A DNA stretch of 64,000 nucleotides. Source: Galaxea fascicularis (Eukaryota > Cnidaria > Anthozoa > Scleractinia > Euphylliidae). Shown in pieces: positions 49,001 to 60,451 of this stretch (within the stretch, counting starts at the first letter, position 1; each line of letters begins with the position of its first letter). Under the pieces are notes generated by a model. That model did no database searches, was not told the origin of the DNA, and worked only from the letters and a program-made list of their open reading frames with translations. Both the position numbers and the translations under genes were made by a program. The stretch is from positions 5,998,052 to 6,062,051 of the forward strand of contig OX419342.1 of NCBI GenBank assembly GCA_948470475.1, in the 5' to 3' direction.

Positions 49001-52000
49001 TCATGTTGTGAGAAGACTGTCTACAGGATAGGGATTACGGCTTTTGACAATCAATTATTTCTTCCATGTTCACCAAAATGTGGTTTTGTTTTATGCTAGT
49101 AAACTGGTTTTCATCTTAGTAATTTTCTTGTGAAGTCTGAGTGCAATTTGCAGGCTGGATTCCTTTGCAAAATATTGCCATCAAGTTGCACTACAGCTAA
49201 ACACTTACGACGCTGAGAGAGAGATTTCATCTCATCTCATTCTTGGAATTAAATTTTTGATTCTACTGAGTTAATTGCGAGTATCAAGGAGTAAAAATAA
49301 TACACATTCGTTGCCGGGACTTAAAAGCACGAATTGCCACGAAATACGACTCACCATCGGGTTTTCTTCACCACCAGGTCCATTGTTTCCCCATGAACCC
49401 GCTCCACCAATCACAGGGATGGACATAATCTCGGCCTCCTTCAACCTTGGGTCATTCTGCGCCTGCGCAATCCAAGCGAACAAGACAGCGAATGAACAGG
49501 GGTCGGGAATGGGACTTGAACTGGTACACTGACTAGTTCAGTTGCATGTCGTCAGTGTCACTCTGGTTACAAAGGACCGCGCAGGAGGAGGGGCCGAAGG
49601 GGGGCAGACTACTTTTGGTGGAAAAATAATAAATTCAGTAAAATGACAAGTAGTTTCACGGGATTTAAGTGGTCGGTACAGCTGGCGGACCTCGCGGGAA
49701 AAAATCCAAATTTATGACTGTTCCTTTAACCATTTTTAGAGTCAGCACCCTCCCCGTAATAAAAGAGGCGGGAACAGCCCCCGCACTTTAAAAACTGCTC
49801 TGCGAGCACCAGGGCCGCATTTTGCGGGTTGACCGTTGTTGACCGTCATCTCTGCACCGATCGCTTTTAATACGCTTTTTAGGTTTTAGCGTATAACTCG
49901 ACTTGTAGTTTCTGAAGGTTCTTGGAACGATTTGAAATAAAGGAGCGTAAAAACAAAACCAGAGTAATGACTCCCACCAAACAACGCAAACAGAGCAGCG
50001 AACCAATCAGAATTCGAGCGAATACTCGAGGCCGGCGCCAAGCGCGGGAAAATGCGCGCGTGCGAGTCATCTTGCTTCTCATTGGTTGAGAACGTGCACG
50101 TGTTTTACCAACCAATCGCAGAGAGAACTAAAGTAAAGCCAAAGAAGGCGCGGAATATCTTGGGAACTCGACAGAAAACCGCTCTAATATCAGCTTTTTT
50201 AAAACATTTAACAGTACCTTTCTTAAAGCCTCCATTCTCTCGTAACCTTTCCCAACCTTTGCAGCGTTCATCTGCGTGGCTAACAGACGGGCGAGATGCA
50301 CCACTTGGGCTTGTCCCCCTGCGGCGGCAATGGGCGTGTATGTGTCGTGAAAGTGTGATGGCAGGCTATCTGGCAGAGCTAACATGCTCACTAACACGAG
50401 GTCGGTTACAGTGTCTTTGTTGAGCCTGGGGATGATATCCTGCGCTGTCATTTCCACTGCATCTGATGAAGACATGGTCTCTATCTCTTCAGTCTGAGAA
50501 AAATGATAAGTGAGGAAGTTATTAATTAAGTATGAACTTTAGAGCAGTTAACAATTTAGGGTCGTTAAACCAAAACCACATCAGAGACTCTCACCAATCA
50601 CAACATACAGGAATAGAGCAATGAGCCAATCAGGATTCGACGCAATTGAATGCAGCCGGCGCCAAACGCGGGAAAATGCCTGCACGCAAGTCACGATTGG
50701 TGTTTTGTTTGCTTTACTTATCCGCTGGATAGTGAGTTATCCAGTGGGTAGAACTATCCAACGTTTGAACAACCGGGACTGAACATACAGTACAACGTTG
50801 GTATGAGATTTCAGTCTGTAGATGAAATCCTGAAGTGTGACCACTCAAACGTTTGGACTTTGTGCAAATTTTGAACTGGAAAATGATTAAATGTTCAACT
50901 TGATACACTCACAGGTACACGTATTTTATACTATCCGTACTCACATCAATTTTTGGCTTTTTGGCTGTGACTGCAGCTTCTGGTTCAGGCCTTAAAACAG
51001 AACAGAACAGAAAAATGGATAATTATTCCGTACATATCCTCCACAATATTTAAGAGACACTTCTCTCAGCTGGCTCAAAACATAACAGTGAAAACAATAA
51101 AACCCCGCACGCTTTTTGGCTACACACTTACATGAATGTGTATCAGGCCTATATTGTTTAAAAAACGGTTAGCTTTATCCAGTGTACAAATTAACGTATC
51201 AGTGCGACCTATACACGATTATTGGCTGGATAAAGCTCTCGGCCACTTCAGCGATTGTTTGTACATTTCATAAAGCCTATAGGATCGATTGGAGATGTCG
51301 CAAGAAGAAACTTAACCGCCGACCGGTTGACCCAGTTGGTAGAGCTCCGGACTACCATGCGGGAGGTCGTAGGTTCAAGCCCCGGCTGGACCAACACTCA
51401 GGGTCTTTAAATAACTGAGGAGAAAGGGCTTCCTTTGCAATGACATCTGCAAATGGTTAGACTTCTAGTCTTCTCGGATAAGACAACGTTGTAAACCTCC
51501 AGGACAACGTCTCACAACGTTGTACAAAGACTCCCTAGATACATTGTAAAACCCAAGTACAATGAAATTGTGACTCACTGGTCGCCAATGCGACCAGAAA
51601 CGTAGCGCTGGCGACTAGTTTTTTGGAACTGGTGGCCAAAATTTTTTATTTGGCGACCACATTTTTTTCCCATCGCCAGCGGGCAAATAGATGAAAAAGT
51701 TGATTTCGAGACCTGTGACTGTCAAAGTATCAAAAGGTTTCATTGATAGTTCTAAATTCACAGCTGGTCACAAATTTTAATTTAATTCAATCAAGTTTCA
51801 GATTGACTTGACATCTTACAGTTGTTGGACACCAACCTTCTTTTCTCTGCACTGGCTTTGGGCATGTTCCTTTGCAACTGTAAAACAGTGGAGAAATTGA
51901 AAGTGAACAAAACTGATGCACACAAAATAAAACTTAAGGCATTCGTTTCTATAAAATTTCATACTGACCTCAGCTTGTGAGGCTCCCAAATCTGTTAGAA

Positions 52001-55000
52001 GGGTCGTTATTTGCGGAAGAAACTCAACTGAAAACAAGAAAAAACATACAATCTTATCAGTGCTCAAGACGTTTGATTGATGCGTGTGTGAGTTTAAGCC
52101 AGTAAAATTGTCAAAACTGTCGAAATGTTTTACAGGGGAAGTAGATTTCATCCCAGGGCAGAGGGCACGTATTATGAATGATGGGGGTGCTCGTCGGAAA
52201 AGTTTGAAAACAACCCTGTAAGGTACCAGGACCCCGTTTTGTGGGCGTGGACCAAACTAATTTTAACCCCTAGGAGGTAAGGTACAAAAAAAGTTATTTG
52301 CGTAACAAATACAACTACAGTTCCTGTCATTTTTGAGATCGATAATTTGAAAAGCCTGTAAAAGGTACCACAACAACTCTGTCAGTGGCCGTTTTAGCAC
52401 CCTAAGTGGTACCAACCCACAAATTTTCCCCCCTCATTTTTATGAGGGAGTTCCCCCTCCGGGATTTCATTCCACTAATTTACACACTTTTCTGTAAGTT
52501 CCAAATTATGGGTGAACTTAGCAAAAGGCACCACTGACACCAAAATTCCTTAATGCTGAAATGCTGTTTATCCCACTTCAGTACACAACATATAGAGAAG
52601 CTGCCCGAAACAGAATGCTCCAGCATAGTATATGTTCCCAGGTTACAATCTCCATCATATGAAATCAAACTACAGTAGTCTAACTCAAGAAAAATAAAAA
52701 AGTTTATTGATGACATTCTTGTACCTGATGAAGGATGTTTCAGCAGACTCATCAGATGAAGCTAACAGAAGACAAAAGTGGTAATGTTACGGACACTACT
52801 TTATTTCAACAACTATTTCATAGTTATTCCATTTGGACAGTCAACCCTTTCAGTGTCTATAATCAAATGACACTTGTTCAGTTTTTGAACAGGTTGGTCA
52901 GCATTGCAACACTATGTTACCTGGAACCTGCAATAGAAAGCTACGATACAGTATTTCCATGCAACTTACTAATCCAAAAGTAATTTTTGTTATGATTGAA
53001 AGAAAAGATGCTAAAAATCTTTTCAAACAGAGTCAGCAGGCTCCTGAACAGACCTGTAAATGGTCGTCCGCTTTTAACCTTTTACATAAAAGTACACCTG
53101 TATCTACAGCAAAGCTGATTGTGTGCTCTATATATTACTTGTGTTATGAACAGTGCATGTTCACATGTTTTTTTTCCCATGGGACTCACTACTTACACCT
53201 CCCCCCCATCATGTACCTTGAGATTTTTTCGAACACTGCTGACTTGAGACTTGCTCAGTGAAGTAGGAAGATTTGCTGCGAATTAACAATGAAAATATCT
53301 TACAGTTACTGTGGGTTTAGATTGACGTTTTACTAGATTTATGCTGGCTGTAAACCAGGGGTACAATATCATATTTTGTACTCTCTTTACAGCTCCCACA
53401 TATTTTGGATGTTCCATGTAGAGAGAATTTGTATAAACATCAACTCAACTGATCCCTTGTGGTCATTTCCTGTATTCTCATACCCTGTATACTGAATGAA
53501 CCAGTGATATGGAAAGGACAAGTTACGTTGTAGATGTTGGTCACCATTGGGATGTAAAAGGTGTTAAAGAGCCAAGCATGGGACAAACTGGCTGGCTGTA
53601 GACATAGTTTTGCCTGCCTGTTATGAGCACATCAAGGTATTTTTGTGTAACAAAGAAGTTGAATCCAATGATCTTTGTGCCCCCCCCCCCCCCCCCTTGT
53701 GAAAATTAATGGCTTTCCTGGTCAAAACCATAATGAAACCCATGCACACTCAGCCATTCTTCGCACCTTCTACAATCCTGGGCCCGGTTGTTCGAAAGCC
53801 GATTAACATTAATCCAGGATAAAAAATTAATCAAGGAGCTTATTTCTCTGTCCCTAAATGTTGTTCAATGCCGATATTCTGCAAAATTTTAGATTAGCGG
53901 AAGTCAATCCTGAAAAACAAAAAGCAGTGAAAACAACTTTCATCCAATAGTTAAAAACTGCAACCAAAGTTTACGCTAATCCTGAATTATGTTAATCGGC
54001 TTTCGAACAACCGGGCCCTTATGATTGCTAGTCCAGAATTGGTGGAAGGGTTAAGGAAGGGGACAAGAGAAAATTTATAGGGGTAGGGGCTTGGAGGAAA
54101 CATCCATCTGGAGGGCTGCTCCGTGAAGGGAGGTTCATGCACTTGAAAAGAGATGTCAAACATCTTGTACTAGCTGATGTTAGTATACACTAAAACAGTG
54201 GATAGCGCTGAACGTGTGTGCTGATTGGCTACTCAAACTCTGGATATCCTGTGCCATTCACCTCCGAGCAATTTGCGCTGAATTTGCGCCTGAAAATGTT
54301 GCAATCTTTGCAGGAATAAATGAGTTAAAATCATCTTTTTGTGCTATCACTGTTTTAGTATACTGAAACAACTATTCACCTCAGTGTTGGTGGCTAGTGG
54401 TGGATACTTACCTCGCCACTTCACGGCTTGGTAAATATCCACCACTAGCCACCTCCACTTCAGTGAATAGTTGTTAATTATTCATGACTTAAACTTGATA
54501 AGTGATTTAAAAGTAAAGTGCTTGGACACCTACCATGTAGGGATTCAAATGCTTGAACAACTATTGACATAAAGGCTGGTCTTTGACGAGCAATGGCTGA
54601 CAGAGAACCTAGAGCTGCCATCAGGTTTACACTACATGTAGAAATATACACAGATTACATGAAAGCAAAAAATTGATTTGATTTTCAGAATTCTCTACAT
54701 AATATGATTTGATCTCAAAGCAAAGCATAACCGAGAGGACGTTTTAACTGATACGTAATTAAGTTTTGGCTGGCAAATTTGATTGGTAATTACCAATCAC
54801 TGGCCATTACTCCCATCTCTTAAGCATGCAAAGATGTGGTTAAATTCGCATTGCTTCTCTTTGGTTGCAAATCTGGATTACATTAATTTTTGCCGACCAA
54901 GCAACGAATAGCAAACCGAAACAAATTCATTTAAAAAATTGCATGCTTTCAACACAAATTTTTAGACCCTAGTACGGAATCTTCATGGCTTCACAAACCT

Positions 55001-58000
55001 GGAGATGGTGGGGGAGGCAATTAGAGTAAGCAGAGTCTCAAGCATGGAACCCCCTTCCTCTCTTAACTCTGTCATCTTTACCAGTGGGTGATTTCTAGGG
55101 ACTAACTCCAGGGAGATGTCTGCTTCACCTTTCTTAAGAACCTCAGAATCCTGCAAGCAATAAACTAATTTATTAAAATTGGGGATAATTTCTACTGATT
55201 AATGATTATCTTTTGGTCATTTATAATATTGTATTGAGAGTCTGTGTACATGTAACACCAAGACTAATACCGATGATACTAATACCGCTACCAGTAATAA
55301 TGACAACTAGCTTGATAATGAAAATCAACTGATGTTGATGATGACGACGATGCCTACCGTCATGAAAGTAAATTAAGTTTACCAGTCTTCATCTTTACAG
55401 CAATAATGATAAGAATATTGAATAATGATCATGGCAATGATGATGATAATGATGATAACTGTTATAATATAAAGCAATTAAATTTGTTACACACCTGAGA
55501 TTTCAGCGACTGAACCAGAACTAACATCTCAATGAACTTGATAGCATGAGTCCTTATTCTGAAAAAAAAAACAAACAAACAAAGAAGAAAATGAAAAATA
55601 GATACCAGCTATTGCAGACGACGAATTTACATCATTTTCATTGTTAAGATGAGTTGAAGTGGCCAAGTTTGTATCAAAATTTATGAAAGATAACAGTGGA
55701 AGTAAGCTTACCCATCATTGTCAGACTCCAACATATCAATAATCTGTTCCTTGATCTGAATAAGAAGCTGCAAAGGCAAGAAAGAGTCGAACAATAATTA
55801 GAAAAATAGGCAGTCAAGGACTGCGTGTGGCCACTACTCTTTTCCAATATCTACATGTACATTGTAGCTAATCATCTCACCTCCCACATGTGTTCCAGCT
55901 CTTCTGTTACCGCCTTGTGCTTGCAAATGTACTACATACAACACAAAAATAGTATACTGCAAACATCACTTTGAGTGATAAAACCATAATTATTGTAGGA
56001 GCCTTGATGTGCTGCTATGTTTTGTAAGAAAGGTCACATTGTGTGACAGCCCATTGCATCATAGTTTCTTACGCTTGCACACTCAGTTGCCTTTTAGTTT
56101 TTGGCCGTGAGGTCCATTTGCACACCTGGAAAGGCGTAAGTTTTTGTTTTCTTTTATTAATTATTTTACAGTTCTTTGTCTTGTAATTTAGTTTTGATAG
56201 GTGAATGTAGAGGGATTTCATAGTATGCATGTTCAAGCCAATTGGTTTTGTGTTACACACATATGAAGCAATTATTGATAACAATATAAAGTAGACGTGT
56301 GGTAGTAAACATGCATGGAGATCAATACAGTTGACACAAGCAACCAACATGGAGGTATAGTCAAGAATGGTCATAAAACAGATTCAGTCAATTTGAAACC
56401 ATAGCAAGACTTATAAGATGTGGGTTGGTACCCCAGAGATGTACTCTTACTATAACAGGGTTCCTACACTTTTTTAGACCAGAAATTCAAGGACGTTCCA
56501 GGATCCTATTTTAAAAACTCAAGGACTTCTCAAAACGAGAGCATGAAAACATGTACAGATCCAAATTTTTCAACCAAAGGAAAATTTGAACCACAACAGC
56601 TACAATAATATTAATGATCCTGACAGCCCATTTCAACACCAACTAACCTGAAGAGCAAACTTGTATAACTGTGTAACACACAGCATGACTCGCTTTTGTA
56701 CTGCGACATTTTCGTCACTCAGCATAAACGCCAAGGTATTCTGCACTTTGCTCAACAACTCGATATCTTTTTTGCTGGAAATTTGAACAGTATTACATAT
56801 TAGAATAAGATCATTACAATTATACATGTAGGCAATAGTAAAGACTAATTTTCACTATCTTGACAAACAGTCATTGCATGGGTATTGTGTTAACAATTAA
56901 ATTTTCTTTTGTCTCTTTATTGTAATACAAATTTGGAGGAGCCCTATTTTTTTTTATTTCATGATTTTTAAGGATAAGTCACTCTCTTTATGTGTATGAC
57001 CAAATGTTGGAAATTTTACAAGTTTAATTCACTAATTTAAATACCATGCTTCTTCAATGAATCCAACAACAAATCGCCGCACATCTGCTGATCTGTCTTG
57101 CTGAAACACTAAAATTTCCTGCAAATAAAGTAAACAACATACATGTAGCTTAATGACATAAATCAGATTTAATAAGAACTTTCAAGTACATGTATATAAA
57201 TTATTGGGAATATTAAAAACATAAAAAGACTTTGCAAATCCCTATGCTGAATTTGTGGGGAGAATACCTGGCCACCAGACCATTTCAATGGAGATTCCCA
57301 TATCTGGGCTCACCATAAAATAAGTTATTTTTTATGCTTACCCTAAACATTCAATCCTTCTTTGAAAAAAATCAATATCAGTGAGCCAAAAAATAAATAT
57401 TATTATTAATAGATGCCCTTCCTATTACCATTAAGAATTATTTTACCAGTACTTAAAAATAATGGCAAATCTAATAGTCTAGGCTGTAAATTCTTGGCTA
57501 CATCTTACATACATCATTATTTTACTGACGCCATTTACAGTAAATGTGTACACACGTAATCAACTTACATCCAAAAAATTATCCAGCAGAGTGGGGTCTT
57601 TATTTACAATGAACTCTTGCACCTGTCAGAGATAAGTAATGATAATTTCATTTTCACACTGCACAACATCTCACTCAATAGACAGATCTTCCATGGGTTA
57701 TGATTTATCTTGGCTTGGGAGCAGACATGATTAAGTCTTGGTATACAATCATGCATAAAATTTTGGATTTCTTTGAAAATATAACTCCACTCTAAGATTA
57801 CTAACTGGAGCAGTGCTTCTCCAATAATGCAGCAAAATGTCAAACACTACTAGCATGCCTCAGTAATGCTAATGGTGTATTACGGTTAAGATGTAGAATA
57901 CATGGAAAGATTTCTGCACAACCCCATACATTACATCACTGGCACACTACTGATAATACTGCTCTAAAGATGTCAAGAATTAATAGACCTTGAATCAATA

Positions 58001-58144
58001 AACACCATCAATGTATGGAGCTGTGCATAAATCTTGCAAAATACAACTGGGCCATTTGCAATCAAATCTCCATTACGGACAGCCTTCTGTTAAGGGAGAT
58101 AGTTCTCTAACCCTTTAACCCCTGAGGGGTCTCCCTTGACAAGA

Positions 58145-58180
<36 letters not shown>

Positions 58181-60451
58181 AGTCACTCTTAGGGAGGAAA
58201 GGGTTAAGTGGACACCATCTACTACAACTTAAAACTCACTAATCAACTTCCCAAAAATCACTCCCCATATTCACTGAAAACTTGGCCTCTATTGCAAGGT
58301 CAACTCTACTAAATAGATAGGAACACTGTTTAGACATTTGTATTATAAGTTAGCACACCATCTTGGTTATGTACTATTACCCACCTTGGTTGTAAATGAG
58401 TGCTGATACAGGTACACTGTATATACATGTAATTAATAAATTACAGTTGTAAAAGTAAATGTAAAAAGCAGATGTTTTGGTGTTGTCATGATGCCCTTAT
58501 CAAGACAAGTAATAAAGTATGTACAAATATACAAGTTTCAAGTCTCTAAATTTGTACATTGCAAACTGTTACTTGTCTTGACAAGGGTATCATGATGCTG
58601 TCAAAACATCTGCTTTTTACATTTATTTTTGCATGTTTATGCTTTGGCAAATTGCTTCTGATTATTACTGTATAGTGTTATTGCTGTGGGAGAATTAAAA
58701 ATTATTTTATTATTATAATTTTTCAAGGGTGACTGCTTAGTAGAGGTTTGACTGAATATTCTCCGTGAGGGGAGGGGATGCTCAAAAGATGCTATAAACA
58801 AACATCTATGCTTATCCTGTCTAAGTCATTAGGTCATATAGTGATGCCGTGTTTAAGACAGAAACTGATAACATAATTGATACCCCGTTTCAGATAAAAC
58901 ACCCTGAAAACCATACCCTATTGGGCTAGGCAGGTATCTTTTACAGGTCACATTCCACAGGTCACGGGTACAGGTCACTGTTTTGTCGATTGGTAACTAA
59001 GCCAAACAGTTTCAACACGATCTAAAAAGAATTTTTGGATAGTGATTAGGGCTAGGAGACACTTTTGGGCTTGTTTATTTATCTGTAGCACGGTGACCTG
59101 TACTTTGACCTGTGGAATGTGACCTGCAAAAGAAACCTGCCGTATTGGGCTGCACAACCCTGTTAAGGCCATATAATGGAATACCCCCCCTGGGCTATTT
59201 CCGTACCACTGAGGAATGATAATGTCAATTTTGTAACATACCTCCACTCTACATAATGTACTTATCAATTTTAAGCCCCAGGGTGGGTGCAGACCCAGGG
59301 GAATTTGACATTTTCATGGGAGCCAGAGTCAAATTCCCCAGCCCCAGGCTCCTAATGAATGTCAGTTTGTCACCCCTGGGACATGTTTTTCTATCAGAGT
59401 CAGGACTTAATAACTGACACGTTGGTTGTCTTTTCCAACCTAATATGGTGTTCACTGCAATATTAGAGAGGCAGTGCCAGAAAATGTCATCCTCTGCTGG
59501 GCATAATAATGGTGGCCAAGATGCTCTAACACAGACTTGATGGTACCACATGTCACATGTGTCATACTTTCTTTTGCTCCTGTACATGTTGTGTTGATGC
59601 TTAGAAGAAAAGCAGAGGTCATTTGCCTCTGGTGACTTCTGGCTATTAGCAAGATGGCAGGTCACTCATTTCCAGTTTTCAGTTTGGGCACGTCAAATTC
59701 CCGACCCTGGGAAAGGCCCTCTCAGTCAATTTCCCGTGGGTAGTCTGCACCCCCCCCCCCCACCCTGGGGGTTTACGTTCATTGGTGCATAAGCCTATGA
59801 GGCATAAAGTGGACTGAGGTGGTTCAGTATTCTGTACATGTAGTTGCTACAGAGTTAAATAAATACAACTGTGCATAAAAACAAACTCGTACCTGCTTTA
59901 AGTAATTTAATTTGTTGTCTTTTTCCAATTGGGCTTGATTGAGTAAATCAATAACCTAAAAAAAATCAATGTGAGGTAAAGATTAGACATTTTTCCAACG
60001 AGTATGCCACAGTTGGTCCCTGGACATGTTTGTATGTTGTCAACTTTATAGCTTCATTTGCAGGACTGAACAAATGTCAACACTTCATTACCAAAAGTAA
60101 ACATGCCATTCACGACACCAACCACACAGTGACAACAAAACTATAAGAATTATCTATTTACCGTTTGCCTTATATACGAGCTAAACTAACTAGAAGAACA
60201 AGGTGGGAAAGATCAGGTATGCGTATAATTAACTTGACGCTTCTGTAGACAGCTTATGGTGCATGGTACTCAAACAGAAATTATCTGTAAGAAAGAACCC
60301 TGCGGGTAGTTTGATTTGATTGACTCACCTTCTCTGAAGTTGAATCCTCAGCGGTAACTTCTCCTGATGCTACAAGAGTGTCAGCATCATCATTGTTAAA
60401 GAATTGGGAAGCGACCGACAATCGAACACGAGTTCGACCTTCGGCCGCCAT
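33793..60451 (-). CDS. SYMPK: Symplekin, scaffold of the mRNA 3'-end processing machinery (38 coding exons, 1,189 residues)
   Basis: Exons: 60451-60329, 59955-59893, 57622-57569, 57118-57045, 56774-56648, 55931-55881, 55767-55712, 55558-55495, 55150-54999, 54631-54534, 53275-53217, 52761-52725, 52027-51969, 51877-51837, 50990-50945, 50493-50218, 49456-49355, 48927-48873, 48092-48043, 47804-47766, 45895-45784, 45174-45146, 44745-44688, 43508-43322, 43016-42935, 42524-42342, 41473-41398, 40424-40331, 40085-40016, 39416-39308, 38628-38437, 37582-37481, 37356-37247, 36878-36801, 36269-36222, 36034-35966, 35380-35321, 34077-33793. All are GT-AG, all phases match, and the sum is 3,570 nt. The text follows human symplekin: SVASQFF start, N-terminal HEAT region (about 40-340, [25 protein letters not shown]; the part that binds the SSU72 phosphatase in the family), WLYQEYNA (about 630), [14 protein letters not shown], and the C-terminal domain (about 860-1070, [33 protein letters not shown]). 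Symplekin holds CPSF73/CPSF100 and CstF64 together in the nucleus. The tail is SR-rich. Exon 17 could start 6 nt earlier. Confidence 0.97.
34855..34990 (-). mobile_element. Headless SINE copy in SYMPK intron 37
   Basis: GCAGCCATGGACA and, further on, TTGGTAGATTTAAGGAGTA match the body of the SINE at 5215-5395. The tRNA-like A/B-box head is missing. Confidence 0.5.
35455..35780. mobile_element. Repeat of the 'CTAGCCA' family in SYMPK intron 36
   Basis: CAGGGCTCAAAACTAACGGTAGCCAGCTAGCC begins it, in pieces also found at 62766-63644 and 41910-41965. Internal words such as ACTTCCAAATAAAGTCATAA correspond to the larger ARL2 intron copy read on the other strand. Confidence 0.5.
37618..37840 (+). 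repeat. (GTC/ATC)n trinucleotide microsatellite in SYMPK intron 31
   Basis: About 215 bp of almost uninterrupted GTCATC/ATC/GTC units. All reading frames are open, giving false Asp, Ser, Ile/Val and Met/Thr homopolymers. It lies between exons 37582-37481 and 38628-38437. Confidence 0.95.
40840..41085. repeat. Diverged CAAGGACTTTT-type repeat in SYMPK intron 27
   Basis: Iterated TTCAAGGACT words are followed by a CCTTGAATTTTCA/TGAAATTCAAGG hairpin. A related block lies at 56455-56530 (AATTCAAGGACGTTCC, AAAACTCAAGGACTTC). Confidence 0.5.
41110..41285. repeat. CCAAT-rich dispersed repeat copy, SYMPK intron 27
   Basis: It has CCAATGAAATGCAAAACCAA, GCACGCGCGCATTTTCCCGC and CTGATTGGCTCATTG in this order, as in the copies at 3930, 15795, 49995 and 50575. 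Confidence 0.55.
41558..41746. mobile_element. G-rich MITE with CAGTGGCGGATC ends and 5-bp target duplication
   Basis: CAGTGGCGGATCT (41558) is mirrored, with one mismatch, by AGATCCACCACTG (to 41746). CAGTA flanks both sides. Two long G runs lie inside. Confidence 0.7.
43090..43222 (+). repeat. (GAT)n-type microsatellite in SYMPK intron 24
   Basis: Degenerate GATGAT/AATGAT/GACGAT units over about 130 bp produce a false Ile/Val-rich frame on the other strand. Confidence 0.85.
43985..44143. mobile_element. MITE with GGGCGTAACCAGG ends, SYMPK intron 23
   Basis: GGGCGTAACCAGG at the left is imperfectly mirrored by CCTAGCTACGCCC at the right. G-rich stretches lie next to both ends. Confidence 0.65.
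44836..45037. mobile_element. MITE, first of two related copies, SYMPK intron 22
   Basis: CGGGCCTACTTCGGGTGCCA through CACTTTCGAGAAAAAGGCCC shares internal words (AAACGAAGACGTTTCCAGG, GATCGCAGTTTTAGAGATGG) with the copy at 47114-47344. Confidence 0.65.
47114..47344. mobile_element. MITE, second related copy, SYMPK intron 20
   Basis: GGGCCTGTTTCCCGAAACGC is imperfectly mirrored by TTTCGAGAAACGGGCCC. It is longer at the left than the copy at 44836 and shares its interior. Confidence 0.7.
47373..47587. mobile_element. MITE with AGGGACCTTC ends, SYMPK intron 20
   Basis: AGGGACCTTCTGAT at the left is mirrored by ATCTGAAGGTCCCT at the right. TA at both edges may be the target duplication. It starts only 28 bp from the previous element. 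Confidence 0.65.
49995..50125. repeat. CCAAT-rich dispersed repeat copy, SYMPK intron 16
   Basis: AACCAATCAGAATTCGAGCG, GGCCGGCGCCAAGCGCGGGA and CTCATTGGTTGAGAACGTGC occur in order. It ends about 90 bp from the exon at 50493-50218. Confidence 0.55.
50575..50715. repeat. CCAAT-rich dispersed repeat copy, SYMPK intron 15
   Basis: Same family and orientation as the copy at 49995 (GAGCCAATCAGGATTCGACG, GCAGCCGGCGCCAAACGCGG). The two copies bracket exon 50493-50218. Confidence 0.55.
51318..51500 (+). mobile_element. tRNA-derived SINE, antisense in SYMPK intron 14
   Basis: The A-box part is GACCCAGTTGGTAGAGCTCC and the B box is AGGTTCAAGCCCC (51371). A tRNA-sized head (about 51321-51392) ends in GGACCA, then a non-tRNA body follows. 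The acceptor stem pairs poorly, so it is not called as a tRNA gene. Confidence 0.7.
53780..54018. mobile_element. MITE with perfect 30-bp terminal inverted repeats, SYMPK intron 10
   Basis: GGGCCCGGTTGTTCGAAAGC opens it and GCTTTCGAACAACCGGGCCC closes it. The match continues perfectly for 30 bp and imperfectly to about 40. The clean ends suggest recent activity. Confidence 0.82.
54181..54364. mobile_element. MITE with TAGTATAC...AAAACAGTG ends, SYMPK intron 10
   Basis: TAGTATACACTAAAACAGTG at the left is answered by CACTGTTTTAGTATAC at the right. A hairpin unit follows immediately. Confidence 0.65.
54369..54475. repeat. Long hairpin next to the previous MITE
   Basis: AACAACTATTCACCTCAGTG and GTGGCTAGTGGTGGATA are mirrored by TATCCACCACTAGCCAC and CACTTCAGTGAATAGTTGTT. 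The arms are about 45 bp with few mismatches. Confidence 0.75.
55260..55465 (+). repeat. Degenerate ATGATA/GATGAT microsatellite, SYMPK intron 8
   Basis: Runs of GATACTAATACC, GATGATGACGACGATG and ATGATGATAATGATG alternate with unique bases. Confidence 0.6.
58451..58628. mobile_element. MITE with about 60-bp arms, SYMPK intron 2
   Basis: AATGTAAAAAGCAGATGTTT is mirrored by AAACATCTGCTTTTTACATT. The arms continue through CATGATGCCCTT and TCAAGACAAGTAA with few mismatches. Confidence 0.75.
58929..59141. repeat. Inverted repeat carrying six AGGTCA half-sites, SYMPK intron 2
   Basis: GGCAGGT at 58929 pairs with ACCTGCC ending 59141. AGGTCA occurs at 58945, 58959 and 58972. Its complement TGACCT occurs at 59094, 59106 and 59120. 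The unit is probably a mobile palindrome. Confidence 0.75.
59277..59770. mobile_element. Inverted-repeat element with a possible PHD-finger remnant, SYMPK intron 2
   Basis: CCCCAGGGTGGGTGCAGAC is mirrored near 59730-59770 around a long C run. On the - strand, about 59500-59600, the text [12 protein letters not shown] ... FWHC looks like part of a PHD-type zinc finger, as seen in some retroelement proteins. It is only a fragment. Confidence 0.5.

Noticed and set aside
51321..51392. tRNA gene on the + strand
   Set aside because: tRNA-like and ending GGACCA, but the acceptor-stem ends do not pair well and a SINE-type body follows.
59249..59665. 138-codon - strand frame with PHD-like residues
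   Set aside because: It lies inside an inverted-repeat element in SYMPK intron 2. The finger is incomplete, so it is treated as a remnant.
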